Source: Pseudoflavonifractor sp. 60 (GTDB lineage Bacteria > Bacillota > Clostridia > Oscillospirales > Oscillospiraceae). From it: DNA of 64,000 bases. Positions 31,676-39,502 of the stretch are shown here, one piece after another. Position 1 is the stretch's first letter. Each line of letters opens with the position of its first letter. Position numbers and translations under genes: made by a program. The notes below the pieces were generated by a model. That model had not been told where the DNA came from and made no database searches. It saw nothing but the letters and a program-made list of their open reading frames with translations. The DNA lies in assembly GCF_009911645.1 (NCBI RefSeq), contig NZ_QWKI01000004.1, positions 62,001 to 126,000 on the forward strand, given 5' to 3'.

Positions 31676-32887
31676 ATGGGTCTCTTTGACCGCTTCAAGA
31701 AACAAGGCCGGGCTGACCCTCAGCCGGAGCCCCCCGCTCCGCCGGAGGTCCCCTCCCCCGGGCTGACCGACTTCCACCCCTATGACACCGGGCTGGCCCA
31801 GTCCGTCCAGACGCTGGAGCAGGACCTTCGTAAGCTGAACACCAACAGCCGCCGCCCCTGTGAACGGGACCAGTTCATCGCTCTGCTGTCGGGCATCGCC
31901 GCCCTGCGGAAAACCCCCGGCATCCCCGGCCCCGGTGAGTCCGGCCCCAACTACTTCATCACCCTGCCCAAGTGCGCCGCCCCCGAGGATGAAAGGGCCT
32001 GCCGGGAGCACCTGGAAAAGGTCTTCGGCATCACAGACAAGGAGTCCATGCTGGATTTCTGCAACCAGGAAATCCGCTGCCACAACAACTACCTGGACTT
32101 TGAGGGCTTCTGGGAGGGCCGTCCCCCCTTCTCCCTGGAGGAATTGGGCCAGAAGAACAAGGACGCCCTGGAGTTCTTTCAGGTGGCCCGGGACTTCTCC
32201 GCCCAGTTCTACCCCATTGTGGGCCACAAGGGCTACCTGGCCTGGGATATCAGTGAGTGCGTGGGCCACCTGCGCAGCGGCTATGCCTGCGGCCTGCTCA
32301 CCCGGGAGGAGCTGGACGAGATGGCGGAGCACTGGATCGTCCAGGCCCAGATCTTTCAGGATTGGACTGACTTCGCCGTCAGCCTGGTATGTGGTGAGCT
32401 GTACTGGGACTTCCGCCACGGCTCCAAGCTGCCCGAGCTGAACAAGGGGCTGGAGCTGTGGACCAAGCTGATACACATCCTTCTGGAGGATGGGGCTGCC
32501 TGGGCCAGCGGATTGTGGTACGTCCCGCCCCGGAGCAAGGAATTCAAGCTGTGGGCTCCGGAATTTAAGCTGTACCTCCCCGATTGGGAGGGCCCCAACG
32601 GCTGTCTCGCCACCGACCATATCACCGTCCTGGGCAGGAAGGTGGGCTGGTGCTACCGGGAACAACCCAGCGAGGGCTACCCGGACAGCGGCTGGCGGTT
32701 CTTCTCCGGCGAGGAGGACGAGGCATACACCAGCGACCCCCAAAACACCGGGGTCTACGACCTGAACACCATCTGCAACTACGACCCGGACATTCTCCCC
32801 CTGCTCAGCGCCCCCATCGGCACCGCCTATGCCCGGGGTGAGGACGGAAAATTTTATGCGGAGCCCTTCACTCCACCGGAGGATTGA
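31676..32887 (+). CDS. DUF1266 - DUF2185 (Imm33-like) two-domain protein
   Basis: 403 residues. The N-terminus MGLFDRFKKQG is followed by a Pro-rich linker. The middle (about 175-275) has KGYLAWDISECVGHLRSGYA, the pattern of DUF1266. The C-terminal 90 residues (CLATDHITVLGRKVGWCYRE, SGWRFFSGEEDEAY, GVYDLNTICNYDPDI) match DUF2185, a family listed among immunity proteins of polymorphic toxins (Imm33). No toxin gene is near. It is tightly packed in the purine operon (15 bases after purO, 4 bases before the next gene). The immunity role is an inference from family membership. Confidence 0.78.
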   Translation: MGLFDRFKKQGRADPQPEPPAPPEVPSPGLTDFHPYDTGLAQSVQTLEQDLRKLNTNSRRPCERDQFIALLSGIAALRKTPGIPGPGESGPNYFITLPKCAAPEDERACREHLEKVFGITDKESMLDFCNQEIRCHNNYLDFEGFWEGRPPFSLEELGQKNKDALEFFQVARDFSAQFYPIVGHKGYLAWDISECVGHLRSGYACGLLTREELDEMAEHWIVQAQIFQDWTDFAVSLVCGELYWDFRHGSKLPELNKGLELWTKLIHILLEDGAAWASGLWYVPPRSKEFKLWAPEFKLYLPDWEGPNGCLATDHITVLGRKVGWCYREQPSEGYPDSGWRFFSGEEDEAYTSDPQNTGVYDLNTICNYDPDILPLLSAPIGTAYARGEDGKFYAEPFTPPED

Positions 32888-32891
32888 TGTG

Positions 32892-33509
32892 ATGTCTACT
32901 GGAAAAGAACTGGCAAAAGCCTACTTTGACGGCCTGAAAGAGGCCTATTACAGCTATGACGGCCAGGAGGCCTGGGACCGCTTCGCCTCCACCGTCCAGG
33001 GGGCGGACCAGCGGGATCTGGACCGGCTCATTGCCCTCTACCCCGACGCCCCGGACAGCCTGATTGAGCTGCTGAAGCTGGCGGACGGCACCTACTACCG
33101 GGAGTACCCCAAGGACAAGGTCCTCTTCTACTTCCTGGGCTCCGACTATGAGGGCTACCCCTACTACCTCCTGTCCGCCCGGCAAATGGTGGAGACCCGC
33201 CACCAGGCCAGAGAGTTTTTCGACTACATCGTAACCCGGGAGTTTGACGACCTGCCGGTGGACGAGGGGGTCTGTGACGACCTGGACAAGCTGGACTGGC
33301 TCCACTTCTCCGACTGCTGCAACAACGGCGGCAGTTCCCAGCTGTTCATCGACTTCTCCCCCTCCGCCAAGGGCAAAAAGGGCCAGGTCCTGCGCTTCCT
33401 CCACGACCCGGACGAGATGGTCGTCGCGGCGGACAGCTTTGACGAATACCTGCAAATGCTCATAGATGACAACTACCCATTCATCAACGAGGACTCTATA
33501 GAAGAATAA
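32892..33509 (+). CDS. SMI1/KNR4 (SUKH)-family protein
   Basis: 205 residues. The region DRLIALYPDAPDSLIELLKLADG, then LFYFLGSDYEGYPYYLLS and SQLFIDFSPSAKGKKGQVLRF fits the SUKH superfamily (SMI1/KNR4), many members of which neutralise polymorphic toxins. GGAGG lies 9 bases before ATG 32892, inside the end of the previous gene. As with its neighbours, no cognate toxin is seen. A hairpin-rich 79-base gap separates it from purH. Confidence 0.82.
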   Translation: MSTGKELAKAYFDGLKEAYYSYDGQEAWDRFASTVQGADQRDLDRLIALYPDAPDSLIELLKLADGTYYREYPKDKVLFYFLGSDYEGYPYYLLSARQMVETRHQAREFFDYIVTREFDDLPVDEGVCDDLDKLDWLHFSDCCNNGGSSQLFIDFSPSAKGKKGQVLRFLHDPDEMVVAADSFDEYLQMLIDDNYPFINEDSIEE

Positions 33510-33511
33510 GA

Positions 33512-33568
33512 GGAAAAACGAAGTTTTTCCAAAAAGTTCTTTCGCTTCCTTTCTTACAAGAAAGGAAG
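33512..33568. repeat. Two adjacent inverted repeats in the gap before purH
   Basis: GGAAAAAC-GAA-GTTTTTCC (33512-33530) and CTTCCTTTCTT-AC-AAGAAAGGAAG (33545-33568). Together they fill most of the 79-base gap between the SMI1 gene and purH. There is no following T-run, so they look like RNA-processing or stabilising hairpins, or a copy of an interspersed palindromic element. Confidence 0.7.
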
Positions 33569-33588
33569 AAAAAAGAAAGGAGCAGACC

Positions 33589-34701
33589 ATGACCGAATTA
33601 GAACTGAAATACGGCTGCAACCCCAACCAGAAGCCGGCCCGCATCTTTATGGAGCAGGGCCAGCTCCCCCTGGAGGTGCTCAACGGCAGGCCGGGCTATA
33701 TCAACTTCATGGACGCGCTGAACTCCTGGCAGCTGGTAAAGGCCCTGAAACAGGCCACTGGACTGCCCGCTGCCGCCTCCTTCAAGCACGTCTCCCCCGC
33801 CGGGGCTGCACTAGGTCTGCCTCTCAGCGAGGTGGAGCGGAACATCTACTTTGCCCCCCAGGGGGACCTCTCCCCCATTGCCTGCGCCTACATCCGGGCC
33901 CGGGGCACCGACCGACTGTGCTCCTTTGGGGACTGGGCCGCCCTGTCCGACCCCTGCGACGGCGACACCGCCCGCTTCCTGGCTCTGGAGGTATCCGACG
34001 GCGTCATTGCCCCGGACTACACCCCGGAGTCCCTGGAGATTTTGAAAACCAAGCGCAAGGGCGGCTACAACGTGGTCAAGATCGATCCCGACTACTCCCC
34101 CGCCCCCATTGAGCGGCGGAGCATCTTCGGCATCACCTTTGAACAGGGCTACAACGACCTGGCTGTGGACGAGTCCATGCTGGAGAACATCGTAACCCAA
34201 AACAAGGACCTGCCTCAGGGGGCAAAAAATGATATGCTCCTGGCCCTGATTACCCTGAAATACACCCAGTCCAACTCGGTCTGCTATGTAAAAAACGGTC
34301 AGACCCTGGGGGTAGGTGCCGGCCAGCAGAGCCGCATCCACTGCACCCGTCTGGCGGGGAACAAGGCGGATATCTGGTGGCTGCGCCAGCACCCCAAGAC
34401 GCTGACCCTCTCCTTCCCGGAAACCATTCGCCGCCCCGACCGGGACAACGCCATTGACGCCTTCATCGCCGACAGCCTCACCCGGGAGGAGAAGGCGGAG
34501 TGGATCGCCCAGTTGGAGGGCGTCACCCTAGGCTCCGACGCCTTCTTCCCCTTCGGTGACAACGTGGAGCGGGCCCGCCAGTCCGGCGTGAAGTACATCG
34601 CCCAGCCCGGTGGCTCCATCCGGGACGACCTGGTGATTGAGACCGCCAACAAATTCGGCATGGTGATGGCCTTCACCGGAATGCGGCTGTTCCACCATTG
34701 A
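33589..34701 (+). CDS. purH: AICAR transformylase, stand-alone (short PurH)
   Basis: 370 residues. It formylates AICAR with 10-formyl-tetrahydrofolate. The protein begins directly with the transformylase domain (ELKYGCNPNQKPARIF) and lacks the N-terminal MGS-like cyclohydrolase domain of the usual 510-530-residue PurH. The catalytic Lys-His is in AASFKHVSPAGAALG near residue 65, and the C-terminus has SDAFFPFGDNVERARQ and YIAQPGGSIRDD. AAAGGAG precedes the ATG. The missing cyclohydrolase is supplied by purO upstream. Confidence 0.95.
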   Translation: MTELELKYGCNPNQKPARIFMEQGQLPLEVLNGRPGYINFMDALNSWQLVKALKQATGLPAAASFKHVSPAGAALGLPLSEVERNIYFAPQGDLSPIACAYIRARGTDRLCSFGDWAALSDPCDGDTARFLALEVSDGVIAPDYTPESLEILKTKRKGGYNVVKIDPDYSPAPIERRSIFGITFEQGYNDLAVDESMLENIVTQNKDLPQGAKNDMLLALITLKYTQSNSVCYVKNGQTLGVGAGQQSRIHCTRLAGNKADIWWLRQHPKTLTLSFPETIRRPDRDNAIDAFIADSLTREEKAEWIAQLEGVTLGSDAFFPFGDNVERARQSGVKYIAQPGGSIRDDLVIETANKFGMVMAFTGMRLFHH

Positions 34702-34717
34702 CGGAAAAGGGGAAACC

Positions 34718-35284
34718 ATGGGAATTTTTGACCGTTTTAAGAAAGAAGCCGCAGCTTCAAAACAGGGCGCAGAGCCTCACGAGCCCGCGCTGGCGGGGAT
34801 TGCGCGGGTGATTTCCGACGGAGACGAAACCGTTCTTGGTGGGGTTGCCGCCTGTATGGAGCGCCCCGCAGGCTGGTTTGCGGAACACCAGGACCGGTAC
34901 CAGGAGCGGGGTGTCGATTCCGCTGAGGACGCGGATTTGGTCCAGTGGCTGGGTCTGGTGGATATCCTGGAGGAGCACGGCTGGGTCTGTGAACGGGACT
35001 GGAAGGACGAGCTGGAGGATTTTACCTATTTTGTCCAAAACCTTCACGGCTTCCAGAAGCTGGGACTGGAGCTGAACCCGGACTGGCTTACCGAGGATGA
35101 GGACATTTCCGCCTGGTGCGGCATCCTGGCGGAAAAGTGGGCCGCCCAGGGGGTGTGTCTGGCCGCAATCGATATCGACAGTGACAGCTATGTCCTCTTC
35201 CCCGTTTCTGTCGCTCAGCTTGCCGATTTGCAGCGGTTGGCCAGTGAAATCGGTCACCGCATCGATGCTGCGGAACGTATGTAA
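34718..35284 (+). CDS. DUF6630-like acidic protein with an MG-FDRFKK start
   Basis: 188 residues. The N-terminus MGIFDRFKKEAA closely resembles that of the DUF1266-DUF2185 protein at 31676. The rest (ACMERPAGWFAEHQ, LVQWLGLVDILEEHGWV, DWKDELEDFTYFVQNL) recalls DUF6630, a family of unknown function. No catalytic motif or membrane segment. It lies 16 bases after purH and 15 before purD, each with its own ribosome site. A role beside the immunity-like genes of this operon is likely but untested. Confidence 0.6.
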   Translation: MGIFDRFKKEAAASKQGAEPHEPALAGIARVISDGDETVLGGVAACMERPAGWFAEHQDRYQERGVDSAEDADLVQWLGLVDILEEHGWVCERDWKDELEDFTYFVQNLHGFQKLGLELNPDWLTEDEDISAWCGILAEKWAAQGVCLAAIDIDSDSYVLFPVSVAQLADLQRLASEIGHRIDAAERM

Positions 35285-35299
35285 AAGGAGGTCCCACAT

Positions 35300-36559
35300 A
35301 TGAAAGTTTTAGTGGTTGGCGGAGGCGGGCGGGAGCACGCTATCTGCTGGAAGCTGGCCCAGTCGCCCAAGGTGACCCAGCTCTACTGCGCCCCGGGCAA
35401 CGGGGGCATTGCTCAGGTGGCTGCCTGCGTACCCATTAAGGCCACCGACGTGGATGGCATGGTGAAATGGGCCAAGGAGAACGCCATGGACTTTGTCATG
35501 GTGGCCCCCGACGACCCCCTGGCTCTGGGCATGGTGGACGCCCTGGAGGCGGCAGGCATCCCCGCTTTCGGTCCCCGGGCCAACGCCGCTATCATTGAGG
35601 CCAGCAAGGCATTTTCCAAGGAATTGATGAAAAAATACCATATTCCCACCGCCAAGTACGAGACCTTTACCGACCTGGAAAAGGCCCTCGCCTATATTCA
35701 GGAGCAGGGCGCACCCATTGTGGTCAAGGCCGACGGTCTGGCCCTGGGCAAGGGGGTTGTGGTGGCCTCCACCGTGGAGGAGGCTAAAACCGCCGCCCGG
35801 GAGATGATGGAGGATAAGAAGTTCGGGGAGAGCGGCTCCACCGTGGTTATTGAGGAGTGCATGGTGGGACCTGAAGTGACGGTGCTGGCCTTTTGCGACG
35901 GGGAGCACCTGGTACCTATGTTGTCCAGCCAGGACCACAAGCGGGCCTATGACGGCAACCAGGGTCCCAACACCGGAGGCATGGGGGCCTTCTGCCCCTC
36001 CCCCAAGTACACCCCTGATATCGCCCAGCGGTGTATGAAGGAGATCTTCCTGCCCACCGTTGCCGCCCTGAAAGCGGAGGGCCGGCCCTTCAAGGGGGTC
36101 ATCTACTTTGGTCTGATGCTGACCAAGGACGGCCCAAAAGTGGTGGAGTACAACGCCCGGTTCGGCGACCCGGAGACCCAGCCCATTCTGTCCATGCTGG
36201 AGACCGACCTGATGGACATTTTCCAGGCCTGTGTGGACGGGACTCTGGACAAGGTGGACATCAGATGGAAGGACGGGGCCGCCTGCTGTCTGGTGCTGGC
36301 CTCCGGCGGCTACCCTGTCAGCTACAAGAGCGGCTACCCCATCTCCGGTCTGGAGGAGGCCGCCGCTCTGGGAGCTACAGTATTTCACGCCGGGACCAAG
36401 CAGGGGGAGCAGAAAGAAGTCCTCACCGCCGGCGGACGAGTACTGGGTGTCACCGCTTTGGGAAACTCCCTGGAGGAGGCCATCGACAAGGCCTACTCCG
36501 CCGCAAAGCCTATCTCCTTCCAGGATATGCACTTCCGCACCGATATTGGAACGGTTTAA
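35300..36559 (+). CDS. purD: Phosphoribosylamine-glycine ligase
   Basis: 419 residues. It joins glycine to phosphoribosylamine with ATP. KVLVVGGGGREHAICWKLAQ at the N-terminus, the ATP-grasp PIVVKADGLALGKGVVVA near residue 138 and GPNTGGMGAFCPSP near 222 are typical. AAAAGGAGG precedes the ATG. It is the last recognised purine gene of the operon; its unstable substrate is made by the purF homologue 8 kb upstream. Confidence 0.97.
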   Translation: MKVLVVGGGGREHAICWKLAQSPKVTQLYCAPGNGGIAQVAACVPIKATDVDGMVKWAKENAMDFVMVAPDDPLALGMVDALEAAGIPAFGPRANAAIIEASKAFSKELMKKYHIPTAKYETFTDLEKALAYIQEQGAPIVVKADGLALGKGVVVASTVEEAKTAAREMMEDKKFGESGSTVVIEECMVGPEVTVLAFCDGEHLVPMLSSQDHKRAYDGNQGPNTGGMGAFCPSPKYTPDIAQRCMKEIFLPTVAALKAEGRPFKGVIYFGLMLTKDGPKVVEYNARFGDPETQPILSMLETDLMDIFQACVDGTLDKVDIRWKDGAACCLVLASGGYPVSYKSGYPISGLEEAAALGATVFHAGTKQGEQKEVLTAGGRVLGVTALGNSLEEAIDKAYSAAKPISFQDMHFRTDIGTV

Positions 36560-36607
36560 ACTGTGCGGTTGCTGAAATACCGGGCTCAGAGAAGGAGATG
36601 ATCTGTT

Positions 36608-36820
36608 TTGGGGCTTGCGGCTTTTATGCTTTTTCTGATGGTCCTAGGTCTGGCGGGACTGGCAGCAGTCTGCTTTCGCATGGGCAGGAGACTGCGGAGG
36701 AACCCAAAGCTGCCGCTGCAGGTCCTGGCCATCCTCTTCTTCCTGGCGGGGCTGGTCAGCGCAGCAGCAGCCCTCTGGATAGCCTCTCTCACCTGGGAAT
36801 TCCTCCATTTTTGGGGATAA
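36608..36820 (+). CDS. Small two-segment membrane protein
   Basis: 70 residues with two hydrophobic segments (about 2-24 and 38-58) separated by a basic loop MGRRLRRNPK. The likely start is TTG 36608, 10 bases after AAGGAG. It lies 48 bases downstream of purD and is probably the last gene of the operon. Function unknown. Confidence 0.55.
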   Translation: MGLAAFMLFLMVLGLAGLAAVCFRMGRRLRRNPKLPLQVLAILFFLAGLVSAAAALWIASLTWEFLHFWG

Positions 36821-36824
36821 AAAC

Positions 36825-36873
36825 AACAAACGTCCCCCGATGCAGCGCCTGTGAGCACTGCTTCGGGGGACGT
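36825..36873 (-). terminator. Terminator of the sulP gene, also able to end the purine operon
   Basis: 11-bp perfect stem ACGTCCCCCGA (36830-36840) / TCGGGGGACGT (36863-36873), loop 22 bases. On the minus strand the T-rich TTGTTGTTTTTA follows. It lies between the convergent ends of the purine operon and sulP. Confidence 0.75.
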
Positions 36874-36889
36874 TGTCTATGGAGCGGCG

Positions 36890-38524
36890 TTACACTTTTA
36901 ATGCCGCTGCCCGGTCCAGGGCGGCATCAATGTTGGGGACAAAGCTCTCCTCCCCTACCAAGTCGTACAGTCCGGACTTCCGGAACACCGACATAGGCTG
37001 CTCGTTGACGTGGGAGAAGAGGACCCGGATATCCTTCGACTGGCACTCCTCATAGAGCCGCCGCAGGCTGTTCATCGCGGTAATGTCCATGGCGGGCACG
37101 GAGCGCATCCGCAGGATCAGCACATTGCGCCCGGTATTGCGTTCCATGTGAGGGATCTTGTCCGCCGCGCCAAAGAACAGCGGCCCGGTGAACTCATAAA
37201 CCATCACGTGGGCGGGCACCGCTTTCAGGCGGCCCTGGTCGTCCTGGGTATCCTCCACATAGTTCCACTCCTTTACAGAAGCCACATCGGCCATCCGCTT
37301 CATAAACAGCAGGCAGGCCAGCGACAGACCCACTGCAATGGCCACCACCAGATCGAAGACCACGGTGAGCAGGAAGGTGACCACCAGCACCGCCACATCG
37401 CTCTTGGGGGAGTGGTTGACCACCTTGATGACGGTGCGCCAGCCGCTCATGTTGTAGGCCACCTGGAACAAAATGGCGGCAATGCAGGGCATGGGAATGA
37501 GGGCGGCATAGGGCATCAGCAGGACCAGCACCAGAAGAAGCACAACCCCGTGGACCATACCCGCAACGGGAGACCTCCCCCCGTTTTTGATGTTGGCCGC
37601 CGTCCGGGCAATGGCGCCGGTGGCGGGGATGCCTCCAAAGAGGGCGGAGGCGGCGTTGCCAACCCCCTGGGCCACCAGCTCCATGTTGGAGTTGTGCCGG
37701 GAGCCAATCATCTCGTCGGCCACCACGGCGGACAGCAGAGACTCGATGGCCGCCAGCACCGCAATGGTGAAGGCGTCAGGCAGCACCGCCGAAACGGTCC
37801 CATAGGAAATGGCGGGCAGGGTGAACCGGGGCAGGGCGCTGGAAATAGAATACAGGTCCCCGATGGTATTCACTGGCAGGGACATCAGCTTTACAGCTCC
37901 TGCGGTAAGTATGACAGCGATGAGCGACGCGGGGACCTTTTTGAAAAACTTAGGCCACACAATCAAAACGGCCAAGGCCAGGACCCCTACCCCCACGGCA
38001 GCCAGATTCACCGTATGGAAGGTGTGGATCACCTCCTCCACCTTCTCCATGGTCTCCACCGGGGAACGTGGGAAGGTGAGGCCAAAGAAATCCTTCAGCT
38101 GTCCAATTAGAATGGTCACCGCAATACCGGCGGTAAAGCCAGTGGTAATAGTGTAGGGGATGAATTTAATCATGCTGCCCATGCGCAGAACGCCCATAAG
38201 AATCAGCATAAGCCCCGCCAAAATGGTAGCCACAGCCAGGCCGTCCATGCCGTTCCGCGCCACAATTCCCGCCACGATGGTGGCAAAGGCGGCGGTGGGA
38301 CCGGCAATCTGTACCTTACTCCCGCCCAGGGCGGAGATGAGGAAGCCAGCCACAATGGCGGTGTATAAGCCCTGCTCCGGGGACACCCCCGAGGCCAGGG
38401 CCAGGGCGATGGACAGCGGCAGAGCGATGATAGCGACAATCACGCCGGAGGTCAGGTCCTTTATAAAATCTTCCTTGGAATAGTGTTTCAGTGAGTGTAT
38501 CAGCTGGGGTGTCAGCTCTTTCAT
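36890..38524 (-). CDS. SulP-family anion transporter with C-terminal STAS domain
   Basis: 544 residues. The first 420 form the 14-segment SulP transporter (family stretch VIVAIIALPLSIALALASG near residue 28, and MELVAQGVGNAASALFGGIP near 255). The C-terminal STAS domain (about 430-540) has ILRMRSVPAMDITAMNSL. Substrates of the family include sulfate, bicarbonate and dicarboxylates; none can be chosen here. AAGGAG lies upstream of ATG 38524. Monocistronic, with its own promoter and terminator. Confidence 0.92.
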   Translation of the reverse strand: MKELTPQLIHSLKHYSKEDFIKDLTSGVIVAIIALPLSIALALASGVSPEQGLYTAIVAGFLISALGGSKVQIAGPTAAFATIVAGIVARNGMDGLAVATILAGLMLILMGVLRMGSMIKFIPYTITTGFTAGIAVTILIGQLKDFFGLTFPRSPVETMEKVEEVIHTFHTVNLAAVGVGVLALAVLIVWPKFFKKVPASLIAVILTAGAVKLMSLPVNTIGDLYSISSALPRFTLPAISYGTVSAVLPDAFTIAVLAAIESLLSAVVADEMIGSRHNSNMELVAQGVGNAASALFGGIPATGAIARTAANIKNGGRSPVAGMVHGVVLLLVLVLLMPYAALIPMPCIAAILFQVAYNMSGWRTVIKVVNHSPKSDVAVLVVTFLLTVVFDLVVAIAVGLSLACLLFMKRMADVASVKEWNYVEDTQDDQGRLKAVPAHVMVYEFTGPLFFGAADKIPHMERNTGRNVLILRMRSVPAMDITAMNSLRRLYEECQSKDIRVLFSHVNEQPMSVFRKSGLYDLVGEESFVPNIDAALDRAAALKV

Positions 38525-38560
38525 AGGGGTCTCTCCTTCCTGTTTCAAACACACATCTTC

Positions 38561-38589
38561 ATCATACCTGAGTATGGGAGAGATTGCAA
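38561..38589 (-). promoter_or_regulatory. Promoter of the sulP gene
   Basis: On the minus strand TTGCAA (38589-38584), 17-base spacer, TATGAT (38566-38561), about 37 bases before the start codon. Confidence 0.7.
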
Positions 38590-38603
38590 GTTTTTTCCGC
38601 AGA

Positions 38604-38637
38604 AAAGAGTGGGAGCGCGAAATTTTTTCGCGCTCCC
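38604..38637 (-). terminator. Intrinsic terminator after the MerR-TipAS gene
   Basis: 12-bp perfect stem GGGAGCGCGAAA / TTTCGCGCTCCC with a three-base loop, followed on the minus strand by ACTCTTTTCT, 6 bases after the stop codon. Confidence 0.8.
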
Positions 38638-38643
38638 GCTGTG

Positions 38644-39402
38644 TTATTTGGCCCAGAACAGCACCGCATCCCGGAGGAACCGGGCGCAGCCGGGCCGCTC
38701 CTGGTCGTAGTAGGCGGTAAACCGCTGGTCCTGCACATACAGCTCTGCCAGACCCCGGTGGCGCTGAACGTCATAGGCGTTCCCGGTAATGGTAAGCCAG
38801 CGGCGGTGGAGGGCAGTAATCTCCTCCCCCACCTCCTCCTGGGGGGCGGCCCCGGCAGCCACAGCGGCGGCCAGCTTGTCCAGGATCTCCCTGCCCAGGC
38901 GTTCCCACTCCTGGTATTGCTCCTGGGTCAGACCCATGATCTGGGCGTTGGCGGCGTCCACCTCCGCGTCGCCGTACTGCTCCCGAATCTCGCTGCCGTA
39001 CCGCTTCTCGTTTTCCTCCACCGTATGGCGCTTGAAGGCCTCAAATTTCTTTTCGTCCGACATGATCTCATTCCTTTCCTGTGTAAAGATGGTTTCCTTT
39101 ACAGCATAAATCAGTCCCTGGACCCGCTCCAGCTCCGCCTCCAGGGCGGTCAGATGGCTGCGCAGGGCGGCCAGGCGGTCATAGGAGGGATTGTCCAGAA
39201 ATGCTTTCACCTGGGCCAGCTCCACCCCGAGGGCCCGGTAGTACAAAATGTCCTGGAGCCGGTCCACCTCCGCCGGGCCGTAGCAGCGGTAGCCGTTTTC
39301 CGCCCTGCGGCTGGGTTTCAGCAGACCGATCTTGTCATACCAGCGCAGGGCTCGGGTGGTAACCCCGGACAGGCGCGACAGCTCTTGAATGGTGTATTCC
39401 AT
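38644..39402 (-). CDS. MerR-family regulator with TipAS antibiotic-recognition domain
   Basis: 252 residues. The N-terminal winged helix (YTIQELSRLSGVTTRALRWY) and coiled coil (about 80-105) are followed by a TipAS-type helical domain (about 130-250) with EMERYGSE-like and DQRFTAYYD segments. Proteins of this build (TipA, Mta, SkgA) bind hydrophobic drugs and activate efflux or their own gene. GAGGAGGTGATT precedes the ATG. The promoter carries a 19-base spacer with a perfect palindrome, so autoactivation is likely. No efflux pump is adjacent. Confidence 0.9.
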   Translation of the reverse strand: MEYTIQELSRLSGVTTRALRWYDKIGLLKPSRRAENGYRCYGPAEVDRLQDILYYRALGVELAQVKAFLDNPSYDRLAALRSHLTALEAELERVQGLIYAVKETIFTQERNEIMSDEKKFEAFKRHTVEENEKRYGSEIREQYGDAEVDAANAQIMGLTQEQYQEWERLGREILDKLAAAVAAGAAPQEEVGEEITALHRRWLTITGNAYDVQRHRGLAELYVQDQRFTAYYDQERPGCARFLRDAVLFWAK

Positions 39403-39423
39403 CCAATCACCTCCTCAAACAGG

Positions 39424-39454
39424 ATACTATCACTTGACGCAGCGTCAAAGTCAA
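39424..39454 (-). promoter_or_regulatory. Autoregulated MerR-type promoter of the TipAS regulator
   Basis: On the minus strand TTGACT (39454-39449), 19-base spacer, TAGTAT (39429-39424). The spacer holds the perfect dyad TTGACGC-T-GCGTCAA (39434-39448), centred between the hexamers as MerR activators need. Confidence 0.8.
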
Positions 39455-39462
39455 GGGATTTT

Positions 39463-39494
39463 TAAAAATAATTTAGGCGGCCCGGAGACCGCCC
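39463..39494 (-). terminator. Intrinsic terminator after the DUF4349 gene
   Basis: Minus-strand stem GGCGG / CCGCC extended by further G-C pairs, followed by TAAATTATTTTT, 9 bases after the stop codon. It lies just upstream of the next gene's promoter. Confidence 0.7.
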
Positions 39495-39502
39495 AAACAG
39501 GG

